Source of the DNA: an uncultured Clostridia bacterium
GTDB taxonomy: Bacteria > Bacillota > Clostridia > TANB77 > CAG-508
DNA: 36,869 nucleotides
Direction: 5' to 3'
NCBI GenBank assembly: GCA_947628395.1
Contig: CANQZP010000003.1
Coordinates: 1 to 36,869 of the forward strand
In this document: piece by piece, positions 24,397 through 33,927 of the stretch
How the letters are laid out: each line of letters begins with the position of its first letter
Numbering within the stretch: position 1 is the stretch's first letter
Made by a program: the position numbers and the translations under genes
Notes under the pieces: generated by a model
The model's input: only the letters and a program-made list of their open reading frames with translations
Told to the model about the DNA's origin: nothing
Databases searched by the model: none

Positions 24397-25449
24397 ATGA
24401 GATTTGTGATAAAAGATACGGAAAAAGAGTATACTGAGTTTTTGGAAAAACATGAAAGATGTAATTTTCAACAATCTCTAGAATGGGGCAGAGTAAAAAC
24501 TAACTGGATTAAAGAAGTGGTTCTTGCAGAAGATGAGAATAAAAAAATAAAAGGTTCAATTTGTGTATGGATTAGAAAAATTCCGATTTTTGGAAATATG
24601 ATGTATGCATCTCGTGGACCTGTTTGTGATATTCATGATGAAGATACTTTAATGCAGCTTACTGAAGGTGTTAAAGAATTAGCTAAAAAATATAAAGCTT
24701 TTGTTTTTAGAATGGAACCTGATATAAAGACTGATGATGAAAAGTTTAGAGAAATAGTTACTAAGCTTGGATATAAAATAAAAGATGATGCTAAAGATTT
24801 TAAAGATGAAATTCAGCCAAGATTTGTTTTTAGATTAAATATAAAAGATAAAACTGAAGAAGAAGTTTTAGCTGGATTTCATCAAAAGACAAGATATAAT
24901 ATAAGGCTTGCTACTAAAAAAGGCGTTGTAGTTAAAGAAGCTGGACGTGAAGATTTGAAGGCATTTCATGATATCATGGTCGAAACAGGAAAAAGAGATG
25001 ATTTTATAATTAGAAGTTTAGAGTATTTTGAAAAAATGTATGATGAGCTTGCACCTGATCATATGAAGCTTCTTATGGCATATTATGAGGACGAGCCTAT
25101 TTCTGGAATTATTCCTATTATGTATGGTAATAAAACATGGTATTTATATGGCGCTAGTAGTAATAAACATAGAAATTTGATGCCAAATTATTTGCTTCAA
25201 TGGGAAATGATAAAGGAAGCTATTAAGAATAAATGTGATATTTATGATTTTAGAGGAGTTTCTGGCGTAGTTGATGAATCCCATCCACAGTATGGTTTGT
25301 ATAGATTTAAAAAAGGATTTGGAGCTGAATTTACAGAATTTATTGGTGAAGTTTATTTACCTTTTAGACCAATTTGGTATAAATTTTATAAGTTTTCAGA
25401 AAAAACTTTTAGGAGTCTTAGAGATGTAAAAAGGAAATTATCAAAATAA
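24397..25449 (+). CDS. FemAB-like peptidoglycan bridge peptidyltransferase
   Basis: 350 residues. Two GNAT-like halves are visible: FQQSLEWGRVKTNW with YASRGPVCDI in the first, and FHQKTRYNIRLATKKGVVV, YLYGASSNKHRNLMPNYLLQ, YDFRGVSG and GLYRFKKGFGAEFTEFIGE in the second. These are hallmark blocks of the FemX/FemA family that adds amino acids to the lysine or diaminopimelate side chain of lipid II using aminoacyl-tRNA. The neighbouring PBP and tRNA synthetase genes fit this role, although which amino acid is used cannot be read. Confidence 0.88.
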   Translation: MRFVIKDTEKEYTEFLEKHERCNFQQSLEWGRVKTNWIKEVVLAEDENKKIKGSICVWIRKIPIFGNMMYASRGPVCDIHDEDTLMQLTEGVKELAKKYKAFVFRMEPDIKTDDEKFREIVTKLGYKIKDDAKDFKDEIQPRFVFRLNIKDKTEEEVLAGFHQKTRYNIRLATKKGVVVKEAGREDLKAFHDIMVETGKRDDFIIRSLEYFEKMYDELAPDHMKLLMAYYEDEPISGIIPIMYGNKTWYLYGASSNKHRNLMPNYLLQWEMIKEAIKNKCDIYDFRGVSGVVDESHPQYGLYRFKKGFGAEFTEFIGEVYLPFRPIWYKFYKFSEKTFRSLRDVKRKLSK

Positions 25450-25462
25450 GAAGGGAATATAA

Positions 25463-26347
25463 ATGGAAAAAATAACTTTTTTTAAAAGATTAAAAATTGC
25501 GTTAATAGATTTAGAAGAATATGTAAAATTTTTAGGTGAAAAATTTTCAAAGAGTATCTTCTTTGTTTTGAAAATATCTTTATTATTAGCTGTAATTTTT
25601 TCTGTTTCAAATATCGGATATATTTTTTATAAATATAAATCCGTTTCTAATTTTATAACGTCTACAGTGCCTGATTTTTCTGTTGTAGATGGAAAGTTGC
25701 AAATCAATGAAGAAGATAAAAAGTCAAAAGAGAAAAAAGATGCTTTAACAGTTATGGAAGAAATTGATGATAATATAGATTTAAAAATTGTAAATGATGG
25801 GTATAATAGAGATAACTTTATAAAAGATATTAATGATAATTTAATGTATATTCTAATTACAGCTTTTTTGGGAATATTGTTAGCAAATTTTCTGGAGATA
25901 TCTATATTTTGGCTTTTCAATGCAATTATGACTTCTATAGTTGGTGAGTTATTATTACTTATGTCTAGAATAAAAATGAAATACAGATATGTTTATGCTA
26001 TGTCTATATATGCTTCTACGTTGTCTATGATTCTTACGGTAATATATTCAATTATTAGAATGTATTTTGATATATACATTGACATATTTGATTATATTTA
26101 TATAATTATTTCGTATATCTATATAACGGCTGTAATTTTGATGATAAGAGCTGAACTTATAAAACAGCAAATTGAGATAATAAAAATTGTAGCGCAAAAG
26201 AAAGAGAAAAAATTAGAAGAAACTAAAGAGGAGAATCAAGAAGAAAAGGATAAAAAAGAAGACAAAGATGAAGAAAAAAAAGATGACAAAAAAGATAAAA
26301 ACAAAGAGTCTGATGACTTAGATGATGAACCGGGTGAGACTTGTTAA
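25463..26347 (+). CDS. DUF1189-like membrane protein with charged tail
   Basis: 294 residues. An N-terminal FFKRLKIALIDLEEY start, a helix at about 32-52, an extracellular part containing FSVVDGKLQI and four further helices from about 130 to 230 match the DUF1189 family (function unknown, envelope-linked). The last 55 residues are almost all Lys, Glu and Asp (EEKDKKEDKDEEKKDDKKDK) and probably cytoplasmic and disordered. It is the fourth gene of the PBP-ftsH cluster. Confidence 0.7.
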   Translation: MEKITFFKRLKIALIDLEEYVKFLGEKFSKSIFFVLKISLLLAVIFSVSNIGYIFYKYKSVSNFITSTVPDFSVVDGKLQINEEDKKSKEKKDALTVMEEIDDNIDLKIVNDGYNRDNFIKDINDNLMYILITAFLGILLANFLEISIFWLFNAIMTSIVGELLLLMSRIKMKYRYVYAMSIYASTLSMILTVIYSIIRMYFDIYIDIFDYIYIIISYIYITAVILMIRAELIKQQIEIIKIVAQKKEKKLEETKEENQEEKDKKEDKDEEKKDDKKDKNKESDDLDDEPGETC

Positions 26348-26370
26348 TTAGAAAGGGAGTTTAATTATTT

Positions 26371-28164
26371 ATGAAAGATAATGGTAAGAAAAAACAAAAT
26401 AATGTAAAACTAATTTTATCTATTATTATTTTATTATTGATTGTTGGAATAGTAGGATTACTTATTTGGAAATCTAATCAAGATTCAAAAGACAAGGAAA
26501 TTACTTATAATGAATTATATAATGATATAAAAGATGGAAAAGTTAAAGAAATAGAAATGGTTATAGGTGGTTCTTCTGTTAAAGTTAAATATGAAGATAC
26601 GGATGAAGGAGAAGAAAAAATAGCTAAAATTAATACTACTCAAGGTTTTATGGATTTTATAAATGAGCAATTAAAAGAAGATAATGAAATTAAAGTAAAT
26701 ATAAAATCTCCTAGTATGTTATTAACTGTTGGAGAAAAGTTAATTAATTTTATTCCTACGATAATGATAATTGTACTAATTGTTTTATTGTTTAAGATGC
26801 AAGGTTTGGGCGAAAAAGGAAAAGTTTATGGAAATGATGAAGAAAATGAAACTGGTATTAGATTTAAAGATGTTGCAGGTTTAGATGAAGAGAAAAATGA
26901 ATTAGTAGAAATTGTAGAATTTTTGAAGAATCCTAGAAAGTTTCAAAATATGGGTGCTAAAATACCAAGAGGAATTTTACTTTATGGTAAGCCGGGAACT
27001 GGTAAGACTTTGATTGCAAAAGCAATTGCTGGTGAAGCTGGTGTTCCTTTTATTTCAATGAGTGGTTCAGAATTTATTGAAATGTTTGCTGGTCTTGGTG
27101 CTTCTAGGGTTAGAAAATTATTTGAAAAGGCTAAAAAAATTTCACCTTGTATAGTTTTTATTGATGAGATTGATGCTATTGGAGCTAGAAGAACAAGTAA
27201 TAGTGGTTCAGAATCTGAAAATAATCAAACTTTAAATCAATTATTAGTTGAAATGGATGGGTTTGAGAGTAGTGAAACTATAATTGTATTAGCTGCTACT
27301 AATAGACCTGAAATGTTAGATAAGGCTTTATTAAGACCTGGTAGATTTGATAGACAAATTACTATTCCTGCTCCTGATTTATTAGGAAGAGAGGAAATCT
27401 TAAAATTATATACTAAGGATAAAAAATTAGCAAGTGATATCGATTTGAAAGAAATAGCAGGAGACACTGCTGGTTTTACAGGTGCAGAGCTTAATAATTT
27501 ACTTAATGAGGCTGCGATTTTAGCTACTAGAAATAATCATAAAGCTATTCAAAAATCTGATATTGAGGCTGCTGTTAAGAAGATTACTGTTGGTTTAGAG
27601 AAACATAATAGAGTAGTTTCTGAAAAGGATAAGAAACTTACTGCTTATCATGAGGCTGGACATGCTGTAGTTAGTAGATTTTTAGAGACTCAGCAAAATG
27701 TAAAAGAGGTTTCTATTATTCCTAGAGGTTTAACTGGTGGATATACAATGTATAAAACTACTGAGGATAAGTTCTATGTTTCTAAGACTGAATTGGAAGA
27801 AAAGATGATTGCATTAATGGGTGGTAGAGCTGCTGAGAAGATTGCTTTGAATGATATTTCTACTGGTGCAAGTAATGATATTGAAGTTGCTACTGGAATT
27901 GCTAGGGATATGATTACAATTTATGGTATGAGTAATAGTTTAGGTCCTATTTCTTTAAAGGTTGATGAACCTTATGAGTTACAAATTTTTGGAGAGGGTA
28001 TTACTGATGAGGTTGGTATTCAAGTTAAGAAATTGATTGATGAGGCTTATGAGAAGGCTCAAAAGATATTACTTGATAATATGGATATTTTACATGCTGT
28101 TGCTGAGAATTTGTTGGTAAAAGAGACTATTTCTGGGGAGGAATTTGAAGAATTTTTTAAATAG
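26371..28164 (+). CDS. ftsH: FtsH membrane-bound ATP-dependent zinc metalloprotease
   Basis: 597 residues. Two membrane helices (about 13-33 and 121-142) flank a small extracellular domain. The AAA domain has Walker A GKPGTGKT (206-213), Walker B VFIDEIDAIG (262-271) and the second region of homology ATNRPEMLDKALLRPGRFDR. The pore segment reads EMFAGLGASR, where many FtsH have FVG. The protease has HEAGH (427-431) as zinc motif. It degrades membrane and regulatory proteins. It is the last gene of the cluster, and no terminator is evident before the repeat element that follows. Confidence 0.96.
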   Translation: MKDNGKKKQNNVKLILSIIILLLIVGIVGLLIWKSNQDSKDKEITYNELYNDIKDGKVKEIEMVIGGSSVKVKYEDTDEGEEKIAKINTTQGFMDFINEQLKEDNEIKVNIKSPSMLLTVGEKLINFIPTIMIIVLIVLLFKMQGLGEKGKVYGNDEENETGIRFKDVAGLDEEKNELVEIVEFLKNPRKFQNMGAKIPRGILLYGKPGTGKTLIAKAIAGEAGVPFISMSGSEFIEMFAGLGASRVRKLFEKAKKISPCIVFIDEIDAIGARRTSNSGSESENNQTLNQLLVEMDGFESSETIIVLAATNRPEMLDKALLRPGRFDRQITIPAPDLLGREEILKLYTKDKKLASDIDLKEIAGDTAGFTGAELNNLLNEAAILATRNNHKAIQKSDIEAAVKKITVGLEKHNRVVSEKDKKLTAYHEAGHAVVSRFLETQQNVKEVSIIPRGLTGGYTMYKTTEDKFYVSKTELEEKMIALMGGRAAEKIALNDISTGASNDIEVATGIARDMITIYGMSNSLGPISLKVDEPYELQIFGEGITDEVGIQVKKLIDEAYEKAQKILLDNMDILHAVAENLLVKETISGEEFEEFFK

Positions 28165-28201
28165 ATAAATTTTCATTTAAGTTAAGAATAGTTCTTTTTA
28201 A

Positions 28202-28406
28202 AGCTGTATAATAATTGATTTTTAAATAGCTGCGCAGCGACCAAACGAGGCTTTTAAAAGCCGAGTGCGATTGAAGCAACTTACAGATATTTTTGTATTT
28301 CGCATATTCTTCGAAGAACGGGCGATTGATAATCGCCCCTACGAAATACTTTTTAATCTGAAAGTTGCGACAGCAAAGCTAGAAAAAATCAATTATTATA
28401 CTTGCT
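28202..28406. repeat. 205-base hairpin/MITE-like element, copy 1
   Basis: Terminal inverted repeats GTATAATAATTGATTTTT (28206-28223) and its complement ending at 28401. Inside, GCAACTTACAGAT plus GTATTTCG (about 28275-28302) pairs with CGAAATACT plus ATCTGAAAGTTGC (28342-28368), and a GGGCGATTGATAATCGCCCC core with CTACG sits at the tip. It is homologous to the element at 34893-35087. It lies between ftsH and the rimP promoter. A short open frame across it is not a real gene. Confidence 0.8.
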
Positions 28407-28444
28407 TTAATAACTATAAAAAATCAAAAAAATTGATAAAATAC

Positions 28445-28473
28445 TTGCAATTGGATAAAATAGGTAGTATAAT
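28445..28473 (+). promoter_or_regulatory. Promoter of the rimP-nusA-infB operon
   Basis: TTGCAA 28445-28450, 17 bases, TATAAT 28468-28473, 80 bases before rimP. Confidence 0.8.
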
Positions 28474-28497
28474 AGTTAAAGCAAAATAGTTAATCTA

Positions 28498-28528
28498 GAA
28501 GAGTGGAAGCAAATTCCACTCTTTAATT
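28498..28528 (+). terminator. Leader hairpin, possible attenuator of the nusA operon
   Basis: AGAGTGGAA and TTCCACTCT form a perfect 9-bp stem over GCAAA, followed by TTAATT. It lies about 20 bases after the predicted transcription start and before rimP, so it is within the operon leader. Autoregulation by NusA at such leader terminators is a reasonable but untested idea. Confidence 0.55.
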
Positions 28529-28552
28529 GTATAAAAAAGAAAGGATTGTATT

Positions 28553-29026
28553 TTGGCAAAGGATAGTATTGAGATAAAGGTAGAAAATCTTTTAAAAAAT
28601 ATTATTAATGACTTAGGTTATGATTTGTACGATGTTGAATATGCTAAAGAAGGAAAGGATTATTATTTACGTATATTCATAGATAGCCCAAATGGTATTT
28701 CTATAGATGATTGTGAAAATGTAAATAATAGTATTGATGAGATTTTAGATAAGTCTGATTTAATTAAAGAACAGTATTTTTTAGAAGTGTCTTCTACAGG
28801 ACTAGAAAAAAATTTGAGAAAAGATATTCATTTTATTTCTAATATAGGAAAAGAAATTGAAGTTAAGCTATTTGATAAAGTTAATAATAAAAAAATCTTT
28901 TCTGGGATTTTAAAGGATGTTAAAGATGATGAAATAATTTTAGAATCTGATAATGAGGATGTTATTATTAACAAAAATAATATTTCAGTGGCAAAAACTG
29001 TTTATGATTGGAATAATGAGGGTTAA
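28553..29026 (+). CDS. rimP: Ribosome maturation factor RimP
   Basis: 157 residues. The N-terminal domain has YDLYDVEYAKEGKDYYLRIFID and IDDCENVNNSIDEILD, then YFLEVSSTGLEKNLRK, the characteristic RimP blocks, and a C-terminal SH3-like beta domain. It assists assembly of the 30S subunit. It starts with TTG (AAAGGA 9 bases upstream) and opens the conserved rimP-nusA-ylxR-ylxQ-infB-rbfA order. Confidence 0.93.
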   Translation: MAKDSIEIKVENLLKNIINDLGYDLYDVEYAKEGKDYYLRIFIDSPNGISIDDCENVNNSIDEILDKSDLIKEQYFLEVSSTGLEKNLRKDIHFISNIGKEIEVKLFDKVNNKKIFSGILKDVKDDEIILESDNEDVIINKNNISVAKTVYDWNNEG

Positions 29027-29067
29027 CTTTTAGAGTAGTTATACCTCAGAAAGAAAGGAGATAAAAA

Positions 29068-30177
29068 ATGAAAGCAATTGATGTTAGAGAATTAGTTATA
29101 GCAATGGAGGAATTAGAAAAAGAAAGAGGTATTGATAAAGATTATTTATTAGAGTCAATAGAGACTGCTTTAGTTACTGCATATAAGAAAAATTTTGATT
29201 CTGCCGAAAATGTAAAAGTTACAATAGACAAAGAAACTGGTGATACTCATGTTTATTCTACAAAAACAGTTGTAAAATCAGTAAAAGATAATCTTTTAGA
29301 AATTAGTTTAGCAGATGCTAAAAAAATAAGTAAAAAATATGAAATAGGTGATAATGTTGATGTTGAGATAGTTCCTAAAAATTTTGGAAGAATTGCTGCT
29401 CAAACTGCTAAACAAGTTGTTGTACAAAAAATTAGAGAAGCTGAAAGAAATATTGTTTTTGATGAATATAGTGATAAAAAAGGTGAAATAGTTTCTGGTA
29501 TAATTCAAAAAGCTGATGGAAATGCAGTTGTTTTGGATTTAGGAAGATTAGAAGGTATTATGCCTTTAAAAGAACAAGTTCCTACTGAAAAATATAGTGT
29601 AAATGAGAAAATTAGAGGATATGTAGTAGATGTAGAAAAAGGTGTTAAGGGAAATCCTCAAGCTATTGTTTCTAGAAGTCATCCTGACTTTGTTAGAAAG
29701 TTATTTGAATTCGAAATTCCTGAAATATATGAAGGTTTAATAGAAATAAAAAATATTTCAAGAGATGCAGGAAGTAGAAGTAAAGTTGCTGTATATTCTA
29801 CTAATGAAAATATTGATCCTGTTGGTTCTTGTGTAGGTCAAAAAGGAGTTAGAATTCAAAATATTATAAATGAGTTACATGGTGAAAAGATAGATGTTAT
29901 TGAGTGGAATGAAGATCCTGCTATATTTATTTCTTCAGCTTTATTACCTGCTCAAGTTTTAGCTGTTGATACTAAAGAAGATGAAAAATTTGCTCAAGTA
30001 ATTGTTAAAGATGATCAATTATCTTTAGCTATAGGAAAGTCTGGACAAAATGCTAGACTTGCTGCCAAACTTACAAATTGGAAGATAGATATTAAGAGTG
30101 AATCACAATTTAGAAAGATGCTAGAAGAAATGCAAAATGAGGAAAATAGTAGAGTAGAAGAAGAACAAGGAGAGTAG
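29068..30177 (+). CDS. nusA: Transcription termination/antitermination factor NusA
   Basis: 369 residues. The N-terminal RNA polymerase-binding domain is followed by S1 (KGEIVSGIIQKADGNAVVLD) and two KH domains (VGSCVGQKGVRIQNIINELH and LAIGKSGQNARLAAKLTNWK). The C-terminus is short and acidic, without the repeats found in proteobacteria, as in Firmicutes. It regulates pausing and termination. AAAGGAG precedes ATG 29068, and ylxR follows within 6 bases. Confidence 0.97.
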   Translation: MKAIDVRELVIAMEELEKERGIDKDYLLESIETALVTAYKKNFDSAENVKVTIDKETGDTHVYSTKTVVKSVKDNLLEISLADAKKISKKYEIGDNVDVEIVPKNFGRIAAQTAKQVVVQKIREAERNIVFDEYSDKKGEIVSGIIQKADGNAVVLDLGRLEGIMPLKEQVPTEKYSVNEKIRGYVVDVEKGVKGNPQAIVSRSHPDFVRKLFEFEIPEIYEGLIEIKNISRDAGSRSKVAVYSTNENIDPVGSCVGQKGVRIQNIINELHGEKIDVIEWNEDPAIFISSALLPAQVLAVDTKEDEKFAQVIVKDDQLSLAIGKSGQNARLAAKLTNWKIDIKSESQFRKMLEEMQNEENSRVEEEQGE

Positions 30178-30182
30178 ATGTT

Positions 30183-30446
30183 TTGAAAAAAATACCTGAA
30201 AGAAGATGTATAGTTTGTTATGAATCAAAACCTAAAAAGGATTTAATAAGGATTGTAAAACCTAAAGAAGAAAATGTATGTGTTGATTTGACTGGTAAAA
30301 AGGCAGGTAGAGGTGCTTATATTTGTAATTCTTTAGAATGTTTAGAAAAAGCTATAAAAACTGATAAATTATCAAAAACTTTTGATTCGAAAGTAGATAA
30401 CGAAATTTATGAAGAATTGAGGATTATTATAAGTGGAACAAAATAA
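30183..30446 (+). CDS. ylxR: YlxR (RNase P-modulating/nucleoid-linked) protein
   Basis: 87 residues with the family signature RRCIVCYESKPKKDLIRIV and GRGAYIC. The start is TTG 30183 and the ribosome site lies within the end of nusA (AAGGAGAG). It overlaps the next gene by 14 bases. YlxR proteins have been linked to RNase P binding and gene regulation in other Firmicutes. Confidence 0.92.
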   Translation: MKKIPERRCIVCYESKPKKDLIRIVKPKEENVCVDLTGKKAGRGAYICNSLECLEKAIKTDKLSKTFDSKVDNEIYEELRIIISGTK

Positions 30447-30753
30447 GGTAAATGGGCTTTTAGGATTAGCAAGTAAAGCAGGAAAAGTTATCTGTGGCTC
30501 TGATGCTGTAGAAGAAGCAATTTTAAAAAAGAAAGTAAAATTAATAATTATTGCTACTGATTCTTCTGAAAAAACAAAACAGAAATTTTTAAAGATTTGC
30601 TTAGAAAATAATGTGAATTATAAACTCTATGGAACAGTTGAAGAAAATAGTAAAGCAATTGGTAAAGTTAATAAAGCAATTATTGCTATAAAAGATAAAA
30701 ATTTTGCAGATGCTATTATGGGTAAAATTTATGGGGGTGATACTATTGGTTAA
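30433..30753 (+). CDS. ylxQ: L7Ae-family ribosomal/kink-turn-binding protein YlxQ
   Basis: 106 residues. NGLLGLASKAGKVICGSDAV is the typical start of L7Ae/L30e-like proteins and IIIATDSSEKTKQK covers the RNA-contact region. It probably binds kink-turn RNA. It starts with GTG 30433 inside ylxR and its end overlaps the infB start by 8 bases, so translation is coupled. Confidence 0.92.
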   Translation: MEQNKVNGLLGLASKAGKVICGSDAVEEAILKKKVKLIIIATDSSEKTKQKFLKICLENNVNYKLYGTVEENSKAIGKVNKAIIAIKDKNFADAIMGKIYGGDTIG

Positions 30754-33499
30754 AATAAAAATTCATGAACTTGCAAAAAAATTAGAACTAACTAATAAAG
30801 AGGTTATTGATAAGGCGACTGAATTAGGAATTGAGGTAAAAAGCCATTTAAGTGCTATTTCAGAAACTGATGCAGAAAATATAACTAAAGCATTTAATAA
30901 AAATAGTAAAGAAAAAAGTAGTAAAGAGAAAAAAGAAATGGTATCTGAACCTGTTATAATTAGAAGAGCTGTTATCATAGAAGACGAGGATGAGGATAAA
31001 CCTAAAGAAAACAAATCTGGTGTAGGATTTGTAGAAAAAAATAAGAGAAATAAGGATTATAATATTGTTTATAGAAATAAACAAACTAAACCTATGTCTG
31101 TAGCTGAATTATTTGGTATTCCTTCTAAGAATGATAAAAAAGAAGAAAAGAAAGAAGCAGTAGTAGAAAAGCCAGCCAAGGTAGTAAATAGAAATATATC
31201 AGATAATAAAGAGGTTGAAAAAGCAAAGAAGAGTAATAGTATGGAAGAAGTTAAAAGCAGAACTGTTGTAGAAAATAATTATAGTAAAAATAAGAATAAT
31301 TATCAGAAAAATAATCAAAATAGTAATGGTTATAATAAAAATAGTAATTTTAATAAAACTAATAACTATAATAAAAACAATAACAATAACGGTTATAATA
31401 AAAATAATAATTTTAGCAATAACAGAAAACTAGACAACAAAGGTATTGACAGAAATATTAAGAATATTATGTCTGATATAGTTGAAAAGGAAAATGTTAG
31501 AGAATATTCTAATAAGGCAATTGATAAACAAAAAAGTAATCGTAATTTTAATGAGGAAAATAGAGTTAAAAAATCTAAGAAAAAGGGTATGAATGATGAT
31601 TTTAGTTCTAGCAAACTTAGAAATCTAAAGCAAGAAAGTAAACTTTCAAATGTTGATATGTTAGACTATTATGATTTAAGTACTCAAAGAGGAAGAAGAA
31701 GCGAGAAAAAAGGTAAACAAGAAAATAGAAATAAACAAAAAATATTTAAACTTACTGAAATTACTATTCCATCTTCTATTACAGTAAAAGACTTAGCCGC
31801 TGAAATGAAAATTACAAGTGGTGATGTAATAAAGAAACTTTTAAGTTTAGGTGTAATGGCTACAATAAATCAAGAGATTGATTTTGATATTGCATTTTTA
31901 GTTGCTTCTGAATATGGAATTAATGCTATTAAGAAAGATGTTAAAACTGAAGAGGATATATTGTTTGATGAGAGTGAAGATAAGCAAGAAGATTTAATAA
32001 ATAGACCACCAGTTATTGTTGTAATGGGACACGTAGATCATGGAAAAACTTCGCTTCTAGATGCTATTCGTTCTACTAATGTTATAGAAGGTGAATCTGG
32101 AGGAATTACTCAAGCAATTGGTGCTTATCAAGTTGATGTTAATGGTAGATCAATCACATTTTTAGATACTCCTGGACATGAAGCATTTACTAGTATGAGA
32201 GCTAGAGGTGCTCAGATAACAGATATTGCTATATTGGTAGTTGCTGCAAATGATGGTGTTATGCCTCAAACTGTTGAAGCAATAAACCATGCTAAAGCTG
32301 CGGAGATTCCTATTATTGTTGCTGTTAATAAAATGGATTTAGAAGGAGCTAATTTTGAAAAAATAAAACAAGAATTAACAGAATATGAACTTATTCCAGA
32401 AGAGTGGGGTGGAGATACAATATTTGTTCCTATTTCTGCTAGAAAGAAACAAGGAATCGATACTTTACTTGAAATGGTATTATTACAAGCTGATATGTTA
32501 GAGCTTAAGGTAAATCCTAAAAAACAAGCTAAAGGTACTGTCATTGAAGCAAAACTAGATAAAAGTAGAGGTCCAGTTGCTACAATGCTTGTACAAAGAG
32601 GAAAATTAGATGTTGGTGATACTATAGTTGTTGGTTCTACTATTGGTAGAATAAGAGCTATGATGGATGATAAAGGTAAGAAGGTAAAATCAGCAGGACC
32701 TTCAATGCCAGTTGAGATAACAGGTTTAACTGAAGTTCCTCAAGCAGGTGATACTTTCTATGAAGTTAAAGATGAAAAAACTGCTAAACATTTAATTGAA
32801 AGAAGAAGACGTCAAGAAAGAGAGAAATCTTTAAATGCTACAACTAAAGTAAGTTTAGATGATTTATTTAATCAAATTGAACAAGGTAACTTAAAACAAT
32901 TAAACTTAATTATAAAGGCTGATGTTCAAGGTTCTGTTGAGGCTGTAAAACAATCATTAGAAAAATTATCTAATGATCAAGTAAAAGTAAAGGTAATTCA
33001 CTCAAATGTTGGTGCAATTACTGAGACTGATGTTACATTAGCTAAAGTATCTAATGCTATTATTATAGGATTTAATGTAAGACCAGAGCCTATTGCTAAG
33101 TCTCAAGCAGAAAAAGATGAAGTAGAGATAAAAACATATTCTGTAATATATAATGCTATTGAAGATATTGAAGCTGCTATGAAAGGCATGTTAGATCCAG
33201 AGTTTAAAGAAGTTGTAATTGGTAATGCTGAAGTAAGACAAACATTTAAAGTTTCAAATGTTGGTACTATTGCAGGATGTTATGTAACAGATGGAAAAAT
33301 TGCTAGAAATTCTACAGTAAGAGTTATTAGAGATAATGTTGTATTACATGAAGGAAAGCTTATTTCTTTAAAGAGATTTAAAGATGATGCTAAAGAAGTT
33401 GCTTCTGGATATGAGTGTGGTGTTCAAATTGAGAATTATAATGATATTCAAGAAGGAGACATTATTGAAGCTCATATTATGGAAGAAATAAAAAGATAG
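30746..33499 (+). CDS. infB: Translation initiation factor IF-2
   Basis: About 917 residues. The best start is TTG 30746 (VKIKIHELAKKLELTNKE), with GGGGGTGA 5 bases upstream and overlapping ylxQ. An earlier in-frame ATG at 30704 would add 14 residues lying in ylxQ. Order: IF2 N-terminal helix bundle, a 300-residue Lys/Asn-rich disordered part with a run of N-Y/N-K repeats (GYNKNNNFSNN), a second N-terminal bundle (IPSSITVKDLAAEMKIT), then the GTPase with GHVDHGKT (about 426), DTPGHE and NKMD, and domains II-IV. It places fMet-tRNA on the 30S subunit. Confidence 0.96.
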   Translation: MVKIKIHELAKKLELTNKEVIDKATELGIEVKSHLSAISETDAENITKAFNKNSKEKSSKEKKEMVSEPVIIRRAVIIEDEDEDKPKENKSGVGFVEKNKRNKDYNIVYRNKQTKPMSVAELFGIPSKNDKKEEKKEAVVEKPAKVVNRNISDNKEVEKAKKSNSMEEVKSRTVVENNYSKNKNNYQKNNQNSNGYNKNSNFNKTNNYNKNNNNNGYNKNNNFSNNRKLDNKGIDRNIKNIMSDIVEKENVREYSNKAIDKQKSNRNFNEENRVKKSKKKGMNDDFSSSKLRNLKQESKLSNVDMLDYYDLSTQRGRRSEKKGKQENRNKQKIFKLTEITIPSSITVKDLAAEMKITSGDVIKKLLSLGVMATINQEIDFDIAFLVASEYGINAIKKDVKTEEDILFDESEDKQEDLINRPPVIVVMGHVDHGKTSLLDAIRSTNVIEGESGGITQAIGAYQVDVNGRSITFLDTPGHEAFTSMRARGAQITDIAILVVAANDGVMPQTVEAINHAKAAEIPIIVAVNKMDLEGANFEKIKQELTEYELIPEEWGGDTIFVPISARKKQGIDTLLEMVLLQADMLELKVNPKKQAKGTVIEAKLDKSRGPVATMLVQRGKLDVGDTIVVGSTIGRIRAMMDDKGKKVKSAGPSMPVEITGLTEVPQAGDTFYEVKDEKTAKHLIERRRRQEREKSLNATTKVSLDDLFNQIEQGNLKQLNLIIKADVQGSVEAVKQSLEKLSNDQVKVKVIHSNVGAITETDVTLAKVSNAIIIGFNVRPEPIAKSQAEKDEVEIKTYSVIYNAIEDIEAAMKGMLDPEFKEVVIGNAEVRQTFKVSNVGTIAGCYVTDGKIARNSTVRVIRDNVVLHEGKLISLKRFKDDAKEVASGYECGVQIENYNDIQEGDIIEAHIMEEIKR

Positions 33500-33509
33500 G
33501 AGAGTTTAA

Positions 33510-33881
33510 ATGCAAAAAAATAGTAACAGAATGAATAAAATTGATGAAGAACTAAAAAAAGAGATTAGTTATATTATTTCTCAGGAACTTAAAGATCCTC
33601 ATATTACTGGTTTAATTAGTGTTACAAAAGTATCTACTACACCAGATTTGAGATTTTCTAGAGTTTATGTTAGTATGATAGGTGCTAAGAGTAATAAGGG
33701 TAATTTAGCAAGATTAAAAAAATCATCAGGATATATTAGAACTATGATTGCTAAAAAAGTTAATTTAAGAACTACTCCAGAACTTATTTTTGAATTTGAT
33801 GAGTCTTTGGAATATGGTTCTAGAATTGATTCTATTATTAAAGATATTACTAAAGATTTGAAAAAAGATAATGAAGAATAA
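33510..33881 (+). CDS. rbfA: Ribosome-binding factor A
   Basis: 123 residues, a KH-like fold with NRMNKIDEELKKEISYIISQ, LKDPHITGLISVTKVSTTPD and the end TPELIFEFDESLEYGSRIDS. It binds the 30S subunit during 16S rRNA maturation. It lies 10 bases after infB with GGAGAG as ribosome site. Confidence 0.95.
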   Translation: MQKNSNRMNKIDEELKKEISYIISQELKDPHITGLISVTKVSTTPDLRFSRVYVSMIGAKSNKGNLARLKKSSGYIRTMIAKKVNLRTTPELIFEFDESLEYGSRIDSIIKDITKDLKKDNEE

Positions 33882-33927
33882 TATATGCTTAAGATAAAAT
33901 ATTATAAAAGAGAAAGGATTTTTGTTT

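Noticed and set aside
28265..28489. 74-residue open frame after ftsH
   Set aside because: It runs through the hairpin element and into the rimP promoter, with no ribosome site or plausible protein.
31300..31440. The Asn-rich stretch as a separate repeat element
   Set aside because: It is in frame within the disordered region of IF-2, which is variable and low in complexity in AT-rich genomes.
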